A stretch of 41,709 nucleotides of DNA from Bacteroidota bacterium (GTDB taxonomy: Bacteria; Bacteroidota; Ignavibacteria; UBA10030; BY39), in contig JASEGV010000021.1 of assembly GCA_030017895.1 (NCBI GenBank), positions 1 through 41,709 on the forward strand, given 5' to 3'. Positions 1 through 7,789 of the stretch are shown one piece after another. The notes under the pieces were generated by a model. The model had not been told where the DNA came from and made no database searches. It saw nothing but the letters and a program-made list of their open reading frames with translations. How positions within the stretch are numbered: the first letter of the stretch is position 1; each line of letters begins with the position of its first letter. A program made the position numbers and the translations under genes.

Positions 1-88
1 ATTTTCTTAAATATACAAAAAAAAGTATTCAATAAGTCAATTTTTGGAACCGCCCATTAGTTCGGACTTCATTTATAGGATAAATAAA

Positions 89-581
89 ATGATTATTTTG
101 ACTCCCTCCCTATCATCACAACAATCGAAAGATGCTCCTAACTGGGATGCGTGGAATTTTCTGTTAGGTGATTGGGTTGGAAAAGGAGAAGGCCCCCGGT
201 AATGGAGTTGGCGGTTTCTCATTTTATCTCGACTTTCAGAAAACTATTCTTATCAGAAAGAACTTTGCTGAATATCATGCCACGCAAGATAAACCAGCAT
301 TCCGCCACGATGACCTGATGATTATTTACAAGGACCAAGACGATTCGATCCGGGCTATTTATTGGGACAACGAAGGACATGTAATCAATTATGATGTTGA
401 ATTCTCAACTGATACAAACTCGGTAATCTTTCTGAGCGATATTTTAGCGTCTTCCCCACGCTTTCGACTTACATATACGAAGCAACAGAAAGATGCCGTA
501 AGCATCACATTTGAGATAGCACCGCCGGGAAAACCGGATGCTTTTTCTAAATATATCGAAGCTACAGCTCACCGGAAATGA
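89..581 (+). pseudogene. Frameshifted DUF1579/lipocalin-like beta-barrel protein
   Basis: Two overlapping frames make one protein. The first starts at ATG 89 and reads through DAPNWDAWNFLLGDWVGKGEG to a TAA just after a run of five C's near 192-198. The second carries on with GNGVGGFSFYLDFQ and ends at 581 with YIEATAHRK. Removing a single C joins them into about 163 residues. The opening 'W(D/N)FLLGDWVGKGEG' followed by beta-rich sequence ('RAIYWDNEGHVINYDV') resembles small calycin or heme-binding-like barrels of the DUF1579/THAP4-like kind. The ligand is unknown. No clear signal peptide is visible. The break lies in a homopolymer, so either a sequencing error or a real frameshift is possible. 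Confidence 0.6.
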
Positions 582-659
582 TATTTGATAAATATCTCAT
601 TATAAACTATATTGAACCGTATTCCACGAACGATACAACTAAAACTTAAATGGACGAAA

Positions 660-857
660 ATGGAAATTCAAGAAAAAAAACTAAAACAAATTTTAAAATC
701 GGCTATAAAAGAAGCTATCCAAGAAGAAAAAGCGTTTATCCATGGTGTTGTCGCAGAAGCAATGGAAGATTATGGAATCGCAAAGGCTATAGATGAAGGA
801 AGTAAATCAAAGAAAATCTCACAGAAAGAAATATATAAAATTTTAAAAGCTGAATGA
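660..857 (+). CDS. Small type II antitoxin-like protein
   Basis: A 65-residue, highly charged, mostly helical protein (MEIQEKKLKQILKSAI...). The region 'AEAMEDYGIAKAIDEG...SQKEIYKILKAE' resembles small antitoxins paired with RelE/ParE toxins. An earlier TTG at 612 would add 16 residues that do not look conserved, so ATG 660 is preferred. Its stop overlaps the ATG of the next frame as ATGA (854-857), the usual translational coupling of such pairs. The partner toxin is truncated, so this is probably an orphaned antitoxin. There is no obvious DNA-binding fold. Confidence 0.6.
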   Translation: MEIQEKKLKQILKSAIKEAIQEEKAFIHGVVAEAMEDYGIAKAIDEGSKSKKISQKEIYKILKAE

Positions 858-1003
858 TCATTGAATACAGAGATAGCTTCAAAACGGATTTGCTAAAGAT
901 TAAAGACACGAGGCTTTACACAAAAATTACCTTTTTGATTGAGGATATAAAAAAAGCCAGAAGCAAAGAAGATATTCCAAATATCAAAAAGTTAAAAGGC
1001 TAA
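854..1003 (+). pseudogene. Truncated RelE/ParE-type toxin
   Basis: The frame opens at ATG 854, overlapping the antitoxin stop, and encodes 49 residues: MIIEYRDSFKTDLLKI, then a helical stretch, ending NIKKLKG before TAA. This matches the N-terminal half of RelE-superfamily toxins (usually about 85-95 residues). In these the 'xIxxLKG' element is followed by a conserved 'YRIRIGDYRIGF'-type core holding the catalytic residues. That core is missing and no other frame downstream restores it, so the mRNA-cleaving activity is presumably lost. The MITE-like element begins about 95 bp further on. Confidence 0.6.
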
Positions 1004-1096
1004 AAGAACTATTGTAACAAACAAGAATGTAATTATGATAAGAATACTTCATAGATATTTGAAAACTGCATTAGCTGTAAAATGTTTGTTTAAATA

Positions 1097-1219
1097 ACTG
1101 AAGTTACGCAGAATTGACTTTTTGTCATGTTGAGCGAAGCGAAACATCTAAAAATAGCCTGAATTTGAGGTTTCAGATTCTTCACTTCGTTCAGAATGAC
1201 TCTTTTGCGTAACTTCAGT
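1097..1219. mobile_element. 123-bp MITE-like palindromic element with 5-bp target duplication
   Basis: The element starts ACTGAAGTTACGCA and ends with its exact reverse complement TGCGTAACTTCAGT, giving 14-bp perfect terminal inverted repeats. A second, imperfect inverted repeat lies inside: GTCATGTTGAGCGAAGCGAA on the left pairs with the complement of TTCACTTCGTTCAGAATGAC on the right. The element is flanked on both sides by AAATA (1092-1096 and 1220-1224), a perfect 5-bp direct repeat expected from transposition. It has no coding capacity, so it is non-autonomous and would need a transposase elsewhere. The 'TGAGCGAAGCGAA' core resembles widely dispersed short palindromes in this bacterial group. 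Confidence 0.8.
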
Positions 1220-1269
1220 AAATAAATTAAACCAATAAAAATTGTAGGTAGAATATTACGACAAAATCA

Positions 1270-1416
1270 TTAATTGTTTTGCTTCTCTCACAGAATCTTG
1301 CTGTGGGAAAGTATTCAGCTAAGTGGAACGCAACCGATATTCCTAGCGGAGTTTATTTTTATCGGTTAAAAGCCGGTTCATTTACAGAAACAAAAAAACT
1401 TGTTCTAATTAAATAG
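1270..1416 (+). pseudogene. Remnant of a T9SS C-terminal sorting domain
   Basis: The frame ending at TAG 1414-1416 reads AVGKYSAKWNATDIPSGVYF, then YRLKAGSFTETKKLVLIK. This is the last 40 or so residues of a type-A T9SS sorting domain, with the diagnostic '(S/T)GVYFYRL' and terminal 'TKKLVLIK'. The rest of the domain and the cargo protein are missing upstream; the MITE-like element and the broken toxin lie there instead. Between 1004 and 1436 I see only the MITE and this remnant. It implies that a secreted protein gene once occupied this position, with most of it since deleted. Confidence 0.7.
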
Positions 1417-1451
1417 TATCATGTGATAAATATTAATTGAGAGGACTTATT

Positions 1452-2774
1452 TTGAAAGCCAGTAAAATAATCGTTTTGTTATTTTTTTTATTTACACTGC
1501 CTATTTTACCACAGCAAGACCGCATACGAGCCGAACTTCCTATGCTAACTGACGTAGATGATTTCGGACCTCATCTTACCAGATTTAAAAAAAAACCAGA
1601 CAAGGCGTTAAAGCTTCCTTTGATTGATACAGCAGGAGCAAGATTTTTTTCAGCTTTCTATACTTTTAAGTCTGACAATCCCGAGATCTCAGTTATGGTT
1701 ATCCCCAAAGACAGCGGAGAGGAGTTGTATATTGATATGAATCGTGACTACGATTTAACCAACGATAATTCTCCTTTTATTTTTCCATATAATCAAGTTA
1801 ATTTTACTTTTGATATTATTTCAAGAGACGATCCAAGTCAAAAGACAAAAATATTATTACAACGCAGACCCGATAATTTTGATAGTTTATCATACAGGTA
1901 TGTTGATAGTTCCGGTAACCTTAACCCACATTTTCTTAAATTTTACAGCAATTTTATTCAAGATAATGATTTCACAGGCAAGCACGGCACATTTTATTTT
2001 GATAATCCTCTCGGATTAAGACGCGGTGAAATCGCTCTCAGTAATAATAAATACCAAATCGGGATTTTTGATTACGACAATAATGGATTATTTAATGATG
2101 ATGACGACCTTTTATTAATCGATCGAAACAACAGTGGAAAATTAGAGATTGATGCAACAACGAATGTATTTAAATTGAACGACATTTTCACGGTAGGTCA
2201 AGAATCTTACAAGATTACGATGATTAATAAATACGGTCATTGGTTGGAAATCCGGAATACTGAAGAAGAACCTACTTTCTACTATTTAAAACACCTCGAT
2301 TCACTGAACAGAATGTACAGTGAGAGCAATATGCCCCTCGACAGTATTAGTATGTATAAAAACTCCGGAACCACTTTGATAGACGAAGATGTCTGGAACA
2401 TTAGTGCAACCACAATAGACGGCAATGCAATAAGTTTTAATAAATATAAAGGCAAGTATGTACTATTAAACTTTTGGGGTGAATGGTGTAAGCCGTGTAT
2501 TGGCGAAATCCCTGAACTTGTAAAAGCAAATTCAGACTATGGTACAAACAAGTTACAAATAATAAGTTTTTTGTATACGTCTAAATTGGAAGATGCAAGG
2601 ACTGTAATCAAAGAAAAGGGCATTACATGGCCGCAGATCTCTTTGTCGGAACCAATTCAAAATAAGTTCAAGATAAAATCGTATCCTACTAATATTCTAA
2701 TATTTCCCGACGGCAAAACATGCGTACAATATGGAATTGTAAACAGGTTTTTCTTTAATAGGTATATTGAGTAA
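1452..2774 (+). CDS. Exported TlpA/ResA-like thioredoxin-domain protein
   Basis: About 440 residues. TTG 1452 is preferred as the start because GAGAGGA (1439-1445) sits six bases before it; the TTG at 1437 would precede that ribosome-binding site. The N-terminus (KASKIIVLLFFLFTLPILPQQ) is a signal peptide. The middle 300 residues are beta-rich with Asp-rich turns ('DYDNNGLFNDDDD') and match no family I recognise. The C-terminus is a thioredoxin fold of the TlpA/ResA/AlkC-TSA type: 'VLLNFWGEWCKPCIGEIPEL' with the redox CxxC at Cys346-Cys349, then the cis-Pro region 'IKSYPTNILIFPDGK'. It probably exchanges disulfides in the periplasm. The gene lies 36 bp before the hydrolase in the same direction. 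Confidence 0.8.
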   Translation: MKASKIIVLLFFLFTLPILPQQDRIRAELPMLTDVDDFGPHLTRFKKKPDKALKLPLIDTAGARFFSAFYTFKSDNPEISVMVIPKDSGEELYIDMNRDYDLTNDNSPFIFPYNQVNFTFDIISRDDPSQKTKILLQRRPDNFDSLSYRYVDSSGNLNPHFLKFYSNFIQDNDFTGKHGTFYFDNPLGLRRGEIALSNNKYQIGIFDYDNNGLFNDDDDLLLIDRNNSGKLEIDATTNVFKLNDIFTVGQESYKITMINKYGHWLEIRNTEEEPTFYYLKHLDSLNRMYSESNMPLDSISMYKNSGTTLIDEDVWNISATTIDGNAISFNKYKGKYVLLNFWGEWCKPCIGEIPELVKANSDYGTNKLQIISFLYTSKLEDARTVIKEKGITWPQISLSEPIQNKFKIKSYPTNILIFPDGKTCVQYGIVNRFFFNRYIE

Positions 2775-2810
2775 TATAATTTATCACATGTAAATTAAGG
2801 AATATTAAAC

Positions 2811-3905
2811 ATGAATAATTCAAAGCTGTTCACCTTTTTAATTAATGTGTTATTAATCTATCTTCTTTTTTCCCTTCCCCTCCTTGCACAGGATAGAAAA
2901 GAAGAAAGCACAACCACCGATAAGCTAATCAATAAAAAATTTGAGTCGCTAGAACACCGTCTCGATGAATTGGAAAAAGCTGTCGATGATATACTTTGGT
3001 ACAACAAAGTAGGCGACGTTGCCAACATCGACAAAGTGTTTATCGTAGGTCCACCGCCTGCTTATGTTCCTAATCCAACGGCAATGGGCGCGAACAACCC
3101 TGTTAAATTTTGGACTTACATTTTCATCCCGCAGAAAATCGACCGGAGTAAAAAATATCCGCTTCTCGTTTTACCTCACGGCGGTGTGCACGCAAACTTC
3201 ACAACTTACTACACTCACATAATCCGTGAATTAATGGCGCAGGGTTATATTGTGGTTGCGCCTGAATACCGCGGAAGCACCGGCTACGGTAAAAGTTTCT
3301 ACGAAAAAATCGATTACGGCGGATTAGAAATCGAAGACAACAATGCAAGCAAAAATTACATGATCGAGAATTACGATTTCGTAGATAAAAATCGCATAGG
3401 TGTAATTGGTTGGAGCCATGGCGGATTAATTGCACTAATGGACATTTTCCAACATCCCGACGACTATCAGGTAGCATTCGCCGGTGTGCCGGTAAGCGAC
3501 CTTGTTGCACGTATGGGTTATTACGACGATGAATACCGGAAAGAATTTTCGGCAAAATATCATATCGGTAAAACTGCTCAGGATAATGTTGAAGAATACC
3601 GAAAACGTTCGCCCGTCAATCATGCTGATAAACTCAAAACACCGCTTCTTATACACACCAACACAAACGACGACGACGTTAATGTGTTGGAAGTCGAACA
3701 CTTGATTCGTGCTTTGAAAGCTGCGGGTAAAAAATTCGATTACGAAATTTTCAAGGATGCACCCGGCGGACACAGTTTCGACCGTATTGATACAAAGTTA
3801 GCAAAGGAAACGCGATTGAAGATTTACAAATTCCTCGCCGAGTATTTGAAGCCGCCTTTTCCTTTTAAGTCGGTTGCTGATTTGGAGAGAGCGGGATATA
3901 GATAG
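2811..3905 (+). CDS. Secreted S9-type (prolyl-oligopeptidase-like) alpha/beta hydrolase
   Basis: 364 residues with an N-terminal signal peptide (FLINVLLIYLLFSLPLLAQ) and a short charged coiled segment before the catalytic domain. The domain shows 'YPLLVLPHGGVHANF' (oxyanion region), 'APEYRGSTGYG', the nucleophile elbow GWSHGG with Ser202, an acid region NTNDDDV at Asp287-289, and GGHSF with the likely catalytic His321. This order is typical of peptidase S9/dipeptidyl-peptidase-like or acyl-esterase enzymes lacking the beta-propeller, so peptidase or esterase activity cannot be told apart. AAGGAA precedes the ATG. The C-terminal residues KSVADLERAGYR recur as a fragment just before thyX, on the far side of the restriction-modification genes. 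Confidence 0.85.
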   Translation: MNNSKLFTFLINVLLIYLLFSLPLLAQDRKEESTTTDKLINKKFESLEHRLDELEKAVDDILWYNKVGDVANIDKVFIVGPPPAYVPNPTAMGANNPVKFWTYIFIPQKIDRSKKYPLLVLPHGGVHANFTTYYTHIIRELMAQGYIVVAPEYRGSTGYGKSFYEKIDYGGLEIEDNNASKNYMIENYDFVDKNRIGVIGWSHGGLIALMDIFQHPDDYQVAFAGVPVSDLVARMGYYDDEYRKEFSAKYHIGKTAQDNVEEYRKRSPVNHADKLKTPLLIHTNTNDDDVNVLEVEHLIRALKAAGKKFDYEIFKDAPGGHSFDRIDTKLAKETRLKIYKFLAEYLKPPFPFKSVADLERAGYR

Positions 3906-3978
3906 GAAAATTCATATCAGTTAAGTTTGATTTTGCATAAGGATTTGTTAAATTCGAGACAACGAGAAGAAGATAGAA

Positions 3979-4881
3979 ATGAAGGTATTTGAGAAGAATG
4001 GTCACAAAATAGTTTGGGGCGAGGCTATAGAGGCACTTGCCACAATTAAAGACAATTCTGTTGATCTGATTTTTGCCGATCCACCTTACAATATTGGAAA
4101 GAAATTTGTCGATTTTCCTGATCGGTGGGAATCAGATAGTTCGTATTTAAACTGGTGTTACAAATGGCTTCAATTGTGCATAAAGAAGTTAAAACCCAAC
4201 GGATCGCTGTATGTAATGACAGCCACTCAGAATATGCCCTACTTCGATCTTTTCCTCAGAGACAGGCTCATTATTTTATCTCGAATCGTCTGGTACTACG
4301 ACAGTTCAAGTGTTCAAGCCCGCAAGTATTTTGGTTCTTTATATGAGCCGATACTACACTGCGTTAAGGACGAGAAAGACTATACCTTCAATGCTAACGA
4401 TATTCTGGTCGAAGCAAAGACTGGAGCTGTGCGGAAGCTAATTGATTATAGGAAATCAGTCCCGACCGTGTATAACTCAAAGAAAGTCCCGGGAAACGTT
4501 TGGCATATTCCACGAGTAAGATACCGAATGGATGAATACGAAATTCATCCGACTCAAAAACCCACAGCATTATTAGAGAGGATCATCAAGGCAAGCAGCA
4601 ACGAGGGCGAACTAGTGGTTGATCCGTTCTCTGGCACCTTCACAACTTCACACGTTGCAAAACAACTCAAAAGGAAATCAATCGGAATTGAAATCAATGA
4701 AGACTATGTAAAGATTGGATTACGTCGATTGCAGATTGCTTCAGAGTTCAACGGTGAACCTCTACGCAGAGAGCGGAAAACATATCAGCCGCCAATAGAC
4801 GAAAAACAAACTACACTCTCCCTATTTGAAAAGAAAGCCAAATGGAACACGAGTTCACGAAAACGATCAAAAGTATCCTAG
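3979..4881 (+). CDS. DNA adenine-N6 methyltransferase, YhdJ-like (beta class)
   Basis: 300 residues. Motif IV ADPPYNIGK comes first (Asp34-Tyr37) and the SAM-binding motif DPFSGTFTT later (from Asp215), the beta-class order. The body follows E. coli YhdJ closely as I remember it: 'SRIVWYYDSSSVQARKYFGS', 'ILVEAKTGAVRKLIDYRK', 'KVPGNVW..PRVRY', 'HPTQKP' and 'GIEINEDYVKIGLRRL'. YhdJ methylates ATGCAT, so that target is the best guess here, by homology only. The next gene overlaps its end by 40 bp and encodes the likely cognate nuclease, making this the protective half of a Type II system. No controller (C) protein gene is seen. Confidence 0.9.
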   Translation: MKVFEKNGHKIVWGEAIEALATIKDNSVDLIFADPPYNIGKKFVDFPDRWESDSSYLNWCYKWLQLCIKKLKPNGSLYVMTATQNMPYFDLFLRDRLIILSRIVWYYDSSSVQARKYFGSLYEPILHCVKDEKDYTFNANDILVEAKTGAVRKLIDYRKSVPTVYNSKKVPGNVWHIPRVRYRMDEYEIHPTQKPTALLERIIKASSNEGELVVDPFSGTFTTSHVAKQLKRKSIGIEINEDYVKIGLRRLQIASEFNGEPLRRERKTYQPPIDEKQTTLSLFEKKAKWNTSSRKRSKVS

Positions 4882-5987
4882 AGAAAAACTTTCCTAAGTC
4901 ATCGGAGGCGGTCTTTTCAAGGAGCGTGCTTATTCAGTATTTCAATATTAAGACCAAGTCGGCCAACAAAGGTTCCAAATCGAGAGGGAGTTTTGCCAAT
5001 CTTTACGCAATCTATTTTTTGGTCGAAGATTACATTGCAAAAGGATTCCACAGATCAGGCAATTACAATAATTATGAGGGTGCGATATTCTCAACTCTAT
5101 TTAATAGACAGAGAGAACTTCCATTCGGTCAAAAATTGCAAAATCACGCACTCAATCACCGAATGAACGAGGAGTTTAAAAAGTTCTTCCCAAACTGCGA
5201 ATATATCCCCGTCCTTCGAGATCCTAATACAAATCGATACTGGATCAATCAGCATCTTCTCAAACTCGGTATTAGGTCCATGAAAAATGATCTTTCGGTG
5301 TCTATAATAGAAATAATCACCGCTTACATTGAGGCAAAGAGAAGTGCGTTTGACCGCTTTATCAAATTCTGTGAAGGGGCAGAGAAATTCAAAGAACAAG
5401 AACTTGTAGAATTTATCACAGGTTTGTTGGGGTCAACAGTAGATGCACGCATTTTTGAAATAGTAAGCTACAGCATCCTCAAGTATTACTATCACAATCA
5501 AAAACTCTACTGGGGTTTTGATCCCGTGTACCTCCAAGAAGATAATCTTAAACTCTACAAGACGGGACGCACGAACGCAAACGACGGCGGTGTTGATTTC
5601 GTGATGAAACCATTGGGGCGTTTTTTTCAGGTTACGGAGACTGTGGACGTAAAGAAATATTTTTTAGACATCGACAAGATTGAGAAATACCCGATAACGT
5701 TCGTTGTGAAGTCATCTGATTCAAATGATACTATAAAACATAAAATACAGGAACAAGCGGAGAGACAGTATTCAATCAAAGCTATTGTCTCTCGATATAT
5801 GTCCTGCATCGAAGAAATCATCAACATCCCTGAATTACTTATCAAGTTTCAATCGACAATCGATCAGGGTTTTTTGAACGACATACTCAACGAGATTATT
5901 AAACAAAGCAAAGTTGAATTCAACTACGACGAAGACGATTACGATTTCAGCGAATATGATAATGGAAAGGAATCGGAAGATAGTTGA
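4842..5987 (+). CDS. Type II restriction endonuclease (partner of the YhdJ-like methylase)
   Basis: 381 residues, starting inside the methylase gene in another frame, so methylase and nuclease are translationally linked. The N-terminal half is helical ('RGSFANLYAIYFLVEDYI'). The C-terminal half carries a probable PD-(D/E)xK-type core: 'NDGGVDFVMKPLGRFFQVTE', where Asp252 and the strand with Gln263 and Glu266 fit the acidic positions; the usual lysine is not obvious. The C-terminus is very acidic ('FNYDEDDYDFSEYDNGKESE'). From the partner's likely specificity I infer cleavage at or near ATGCAT, as in NsiI/EcoT22I/AvaIII-type enzymes. The family assignment rests on context and this motif. Confidence 0.75.
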   Translation: MEHEFTKTIKSILEKNFPKSSEAVFSRSVLIQYFNIKTKSANKGSKSRGSFANLYAIYFLVEDYIAKGFHRSGNYNNYEGAIFSTLFNRQRELPFGQKLQNHALNHRMNEEFKKFFPNCEYIPVLRDPNTNRYWINQHLLKLGIRSMKNDLSVSIIEIITAYIEAKRSAFDRFIKFCEGAEKFKEQELVEFITGLLGSTVDARIFEIVSYSILKYYYHNQKLYWGFDPVYLQEDNLKLYKTGRTNANDGGVDFVMKPLGRFFQVTETVDVKKYFLDIDKIEKYPITFVVKSSDSNDTIKHKIQEQAERQYSIKAIVSRYMSCIEEIINIPELLIKFQSTIDQGFLNDILNEIIKQSKVEFNYDEDDYDFSEYDNGKESEDS

Positions 5988-6004
5988 GATTAGCAAATGA
6001 CTAA

Positions 6005-6043
6005 AAATCGTTGGATGAATTAGAGAAAGCGGGATATAAATAA
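6005..6043 (+). pseudogene. Vestigial C-terminus of an S9 hydrolase-like gene
   Basis: The 39 bp directly before thyX read KSLDELEKAGYK and a TAA that overlaps the thyX ATG as TAATG. The intact hydrolase upstream ends KSVADLERAGYR. The similarity holds at DNA level: codons for S, E, A, G and Y are identical in both. No start codon or upstream coding extends this fragment, because an in-frame stop precedes it. It is either the displaced original end of the hydrolase gene or the stump of a tandem paralogue, and it marks the right boundary of the restriction-modification insertion. Confidence 0.6.
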
Positions 6044-6894
6044 TGGCTCACGTTATAAACCCAAAAGCAGAAGAAATTTTAGATAAAGAATTTAAGTGTT
6101 TGAATGCAGGCTTCGTCCGCCTCGTTGATTACATGGGGGGCGATGAATCAATCGTGCAAGCAGCTCGCGTCTCATACGGGAAAGGAACTAAAACAGTGAG
6201 CGAAGACCGCATACTGCTTCGTTATTTGATGCGGCATTTACACACAACACCGTTCGAGATGGTTGAGTTGAAATTTCATGTAAAGCTTCCTATATTCGTC
6301 GCACGGCAATGGATACGCCATCGTACAGCAAACGTGAATGAGCTTTCGGGTCGCTACTCAATTATGAAGGACGAGTTCTATGCACCGTCGGAGGATGCGA
6401 TTAAAGGACAGAGCGTAAAAAATAAACAAGGAAGGTCGGAGGAAGAGGTTCCGGCAGAGCTTCGGCGTAAAGTCCTTGATACAATCTTGTTAGATCAACA
6501 ATCCAGTTACAAACGTTACGAAGAATTTTTAGACGACAACATCGCACGCGAGCTTGCCCGCATCAACCTTCCCCTCTCACTCTATACGGAATGGTATTGG
6601 AAAATTGACCTGCACAATTTATTGCATTTTCTACATTTGCGTATGGATAGACATGCGCAGTTCGAAATCCGTGTTTATGCAGAAATAATTGGAGGGATAG
6701 TAAAATGTGTTGCACCGATGGCATCGGAAGCTTTTGAAGACTACGTTCTATCTGCGGAACGGTTCTCTAAAGCTGAACTTACAGTTATTGCCAGTCTTCT
6801 CGACATTGATAAAATTACAAAGGAATCAATCGCAAGTAAAGGTTTAACTGGACTTGAAGCAGATGAATTTTTAGAAAAGTTGAGGAGAATATGA
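6043..6894 (+). CDS. thyX: FAD-dependent thymidylate synthase ThyX
   Basis: 283 residues with the signature RHRTANVNELSGRYS at Arg92-Ser106, the RHRxxxxNExSxRYS ThyX motif that binds dUMP and FAD. ThyX makes dTMP from dUMP using methylenetetrahydrofolate, NAD(P)H and FAD, replacing ThyA. Other family features are 'QAARVSYGKGTK' near the N-terminus, 'RYLMRHLHTTPFEMVELKFH' (FAD/folate region) and 'KIDLHNLLHFLHLRMDRHAQFEIR' near the C-terminus. It is somewhat longer than the shortest ThyX proteins (about 220 residues) but usual for this group. Its start overlaps the stop of the vestigial hydrolase tail, and its end overlaps the next gene by ATGA. Confidence 0.95.
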   Translation: MAHVINPKAEEILDKEFKCLNAGFVRLVDYMGGDESIVQAARVSYGKGTKTVSEDRILLRYLMRHLHTTPFEMVELKFHVKLPIFVARQWIRHRTANVNELSGRYSIMKDEFYAPSEDAIKGQSVKNKQGRSEEEVPAELRRKVLDTILLDQQSSYKRYEEFLDDNIARELARINLPLSLYTEWYWKIDLHNLLHFLHLRMDRHAQFEIRVYAEIIGGIVKCVAPMASEAFEDYVLSAERFSKAELTVIASLLDIDKITKESIASKGLTGLEADEFLEKLRRI

Positions 6895-7439
6895 CAGATT
6901 TTATATTTTTAATTTTGCCCCTAATCGTTGGCGGCATATTGGCTTACTTTAACACTAAATCAGTTGCCGAAAGCTGTGCGTCGTTACAAAAGTGGCTTGG
7001 TGCTCAAATTAATTTTTTAAAAAATAAAAATGGGATTGGATATCGTTATATCTTGCAACCGATAGTGTTGGGGGTCATCTACATACTTTCAAAAATTGCA
7101 ACCGTCAATAACCAACAATTGCGTTCAGGTTTAGCTGTTTCATTTCTAATATATTTATTCCTTACAGTTACATTAATATTAGGAGTGGCGATATATTTCT
7201 TCATTTATACAATCATTTTGTGTACGCTGTTGTATTTTACACTCTGGCTGCTGAATAAAGCTGGAGTACTTAATAAATTCTTTAATCGAGATTTTAAAAA
7301 TATACAACCATTACCTTCTGCAACCGTTCTTGATTTGAACAAGGCAGAAGATATTAAACAGATGGAAGATGATTACCTAATAGAAATTGATAAACCAGAT
7401 GAGTCTGATTTAGATGTATTTGGCTTACCAAAAAAATGA
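6891..7439 (+). CDS. Hypothetical integral membrane protein
   Basis: 182 residues, family not recognised. Hydrophobic segments at about residues 4-20, 52-70, 80-100 and 100-122 predict four transmembrane helices. They are followed by a soluble, acidic C-terminal tail of about 55 residues ending 'PDESDLDVFGLPKK'. The start ATGA overlaps the thyX stop, so the two are co-transcribed and probably coupled, but nothing in the sequence ties this protein to nucleotide metabolism. A frameshifted lipoprotein gene follows within 7 bp. Confidence 0.65.
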   Translation: MTDFIFLILPLIVGGILAYFNTKSVAESCASLQKWLGAQINFLKNKNGIGYRYILQPIVLGVIYILSKIATVNNQQLRSGLAVSFLIYLFLTVTLILGVAIYFFIYTIILCTLLYFTLWLLNKAGVLNKFFNRDFKNIQPLPSATVLDLNKAEDIKQMEDDYLIEIDKPDESDLDVFGLPKK

Positions 7440-7445
7440 AGTATT

Positions 7446-7710
7446 ATGCTTAAAATTATTCTCCTCACATTAATAACAATTACTTCTTTATTATGGGGAT
7501 GTAAAAACGCTTCTGTTTCTACGAACGGAGATATACAAATCCAACAACGATATGTGCGAAGCATTGATTACGCAGACAATAAAATTCGATATAAGTCCGT
7601 TTAAGAATTATTACAGAAAATATTTCGGCGATACCGGTCCTGTCATTATAAGAATCTACGAACCGGGAACTAATAATTATTATCAGCCACTCCTTCGGTA
7701 CGATTTTTAA
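7446..7710 (+). pseudogene. Frameshifted small lipoprotein
   Basis: ATG 7446 opens MLKIILLTLITITSLLWGC, a signal peptide with lipobox LWGC whose cysteine would be lipidated. This frame stops at 7602-7604 after 52 residues. The +1 frame, however, contains a sensible continuation: 'YKSNNDMCEALITQTIKFDI', then 'KNYYRKYFGDTGPVIIRIYE', ending 'QPLLRYDF' at TAA 7708-7710. A small indel between about 7530 and 7560, for example in the 'gatatac' stretch, would restore a protein of roughly 87 residues. Neither part resembles a family I know. A sequencing error cannot be excluded. Confidence 0.55.
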
Positions 7711-7789
7711 CCAAACGATTATTTTTTTTGTAGAAGTGGTTTTAATCAAATAATTACCTATCTTTAACTAAACAAAGAAAATAAAGTTG

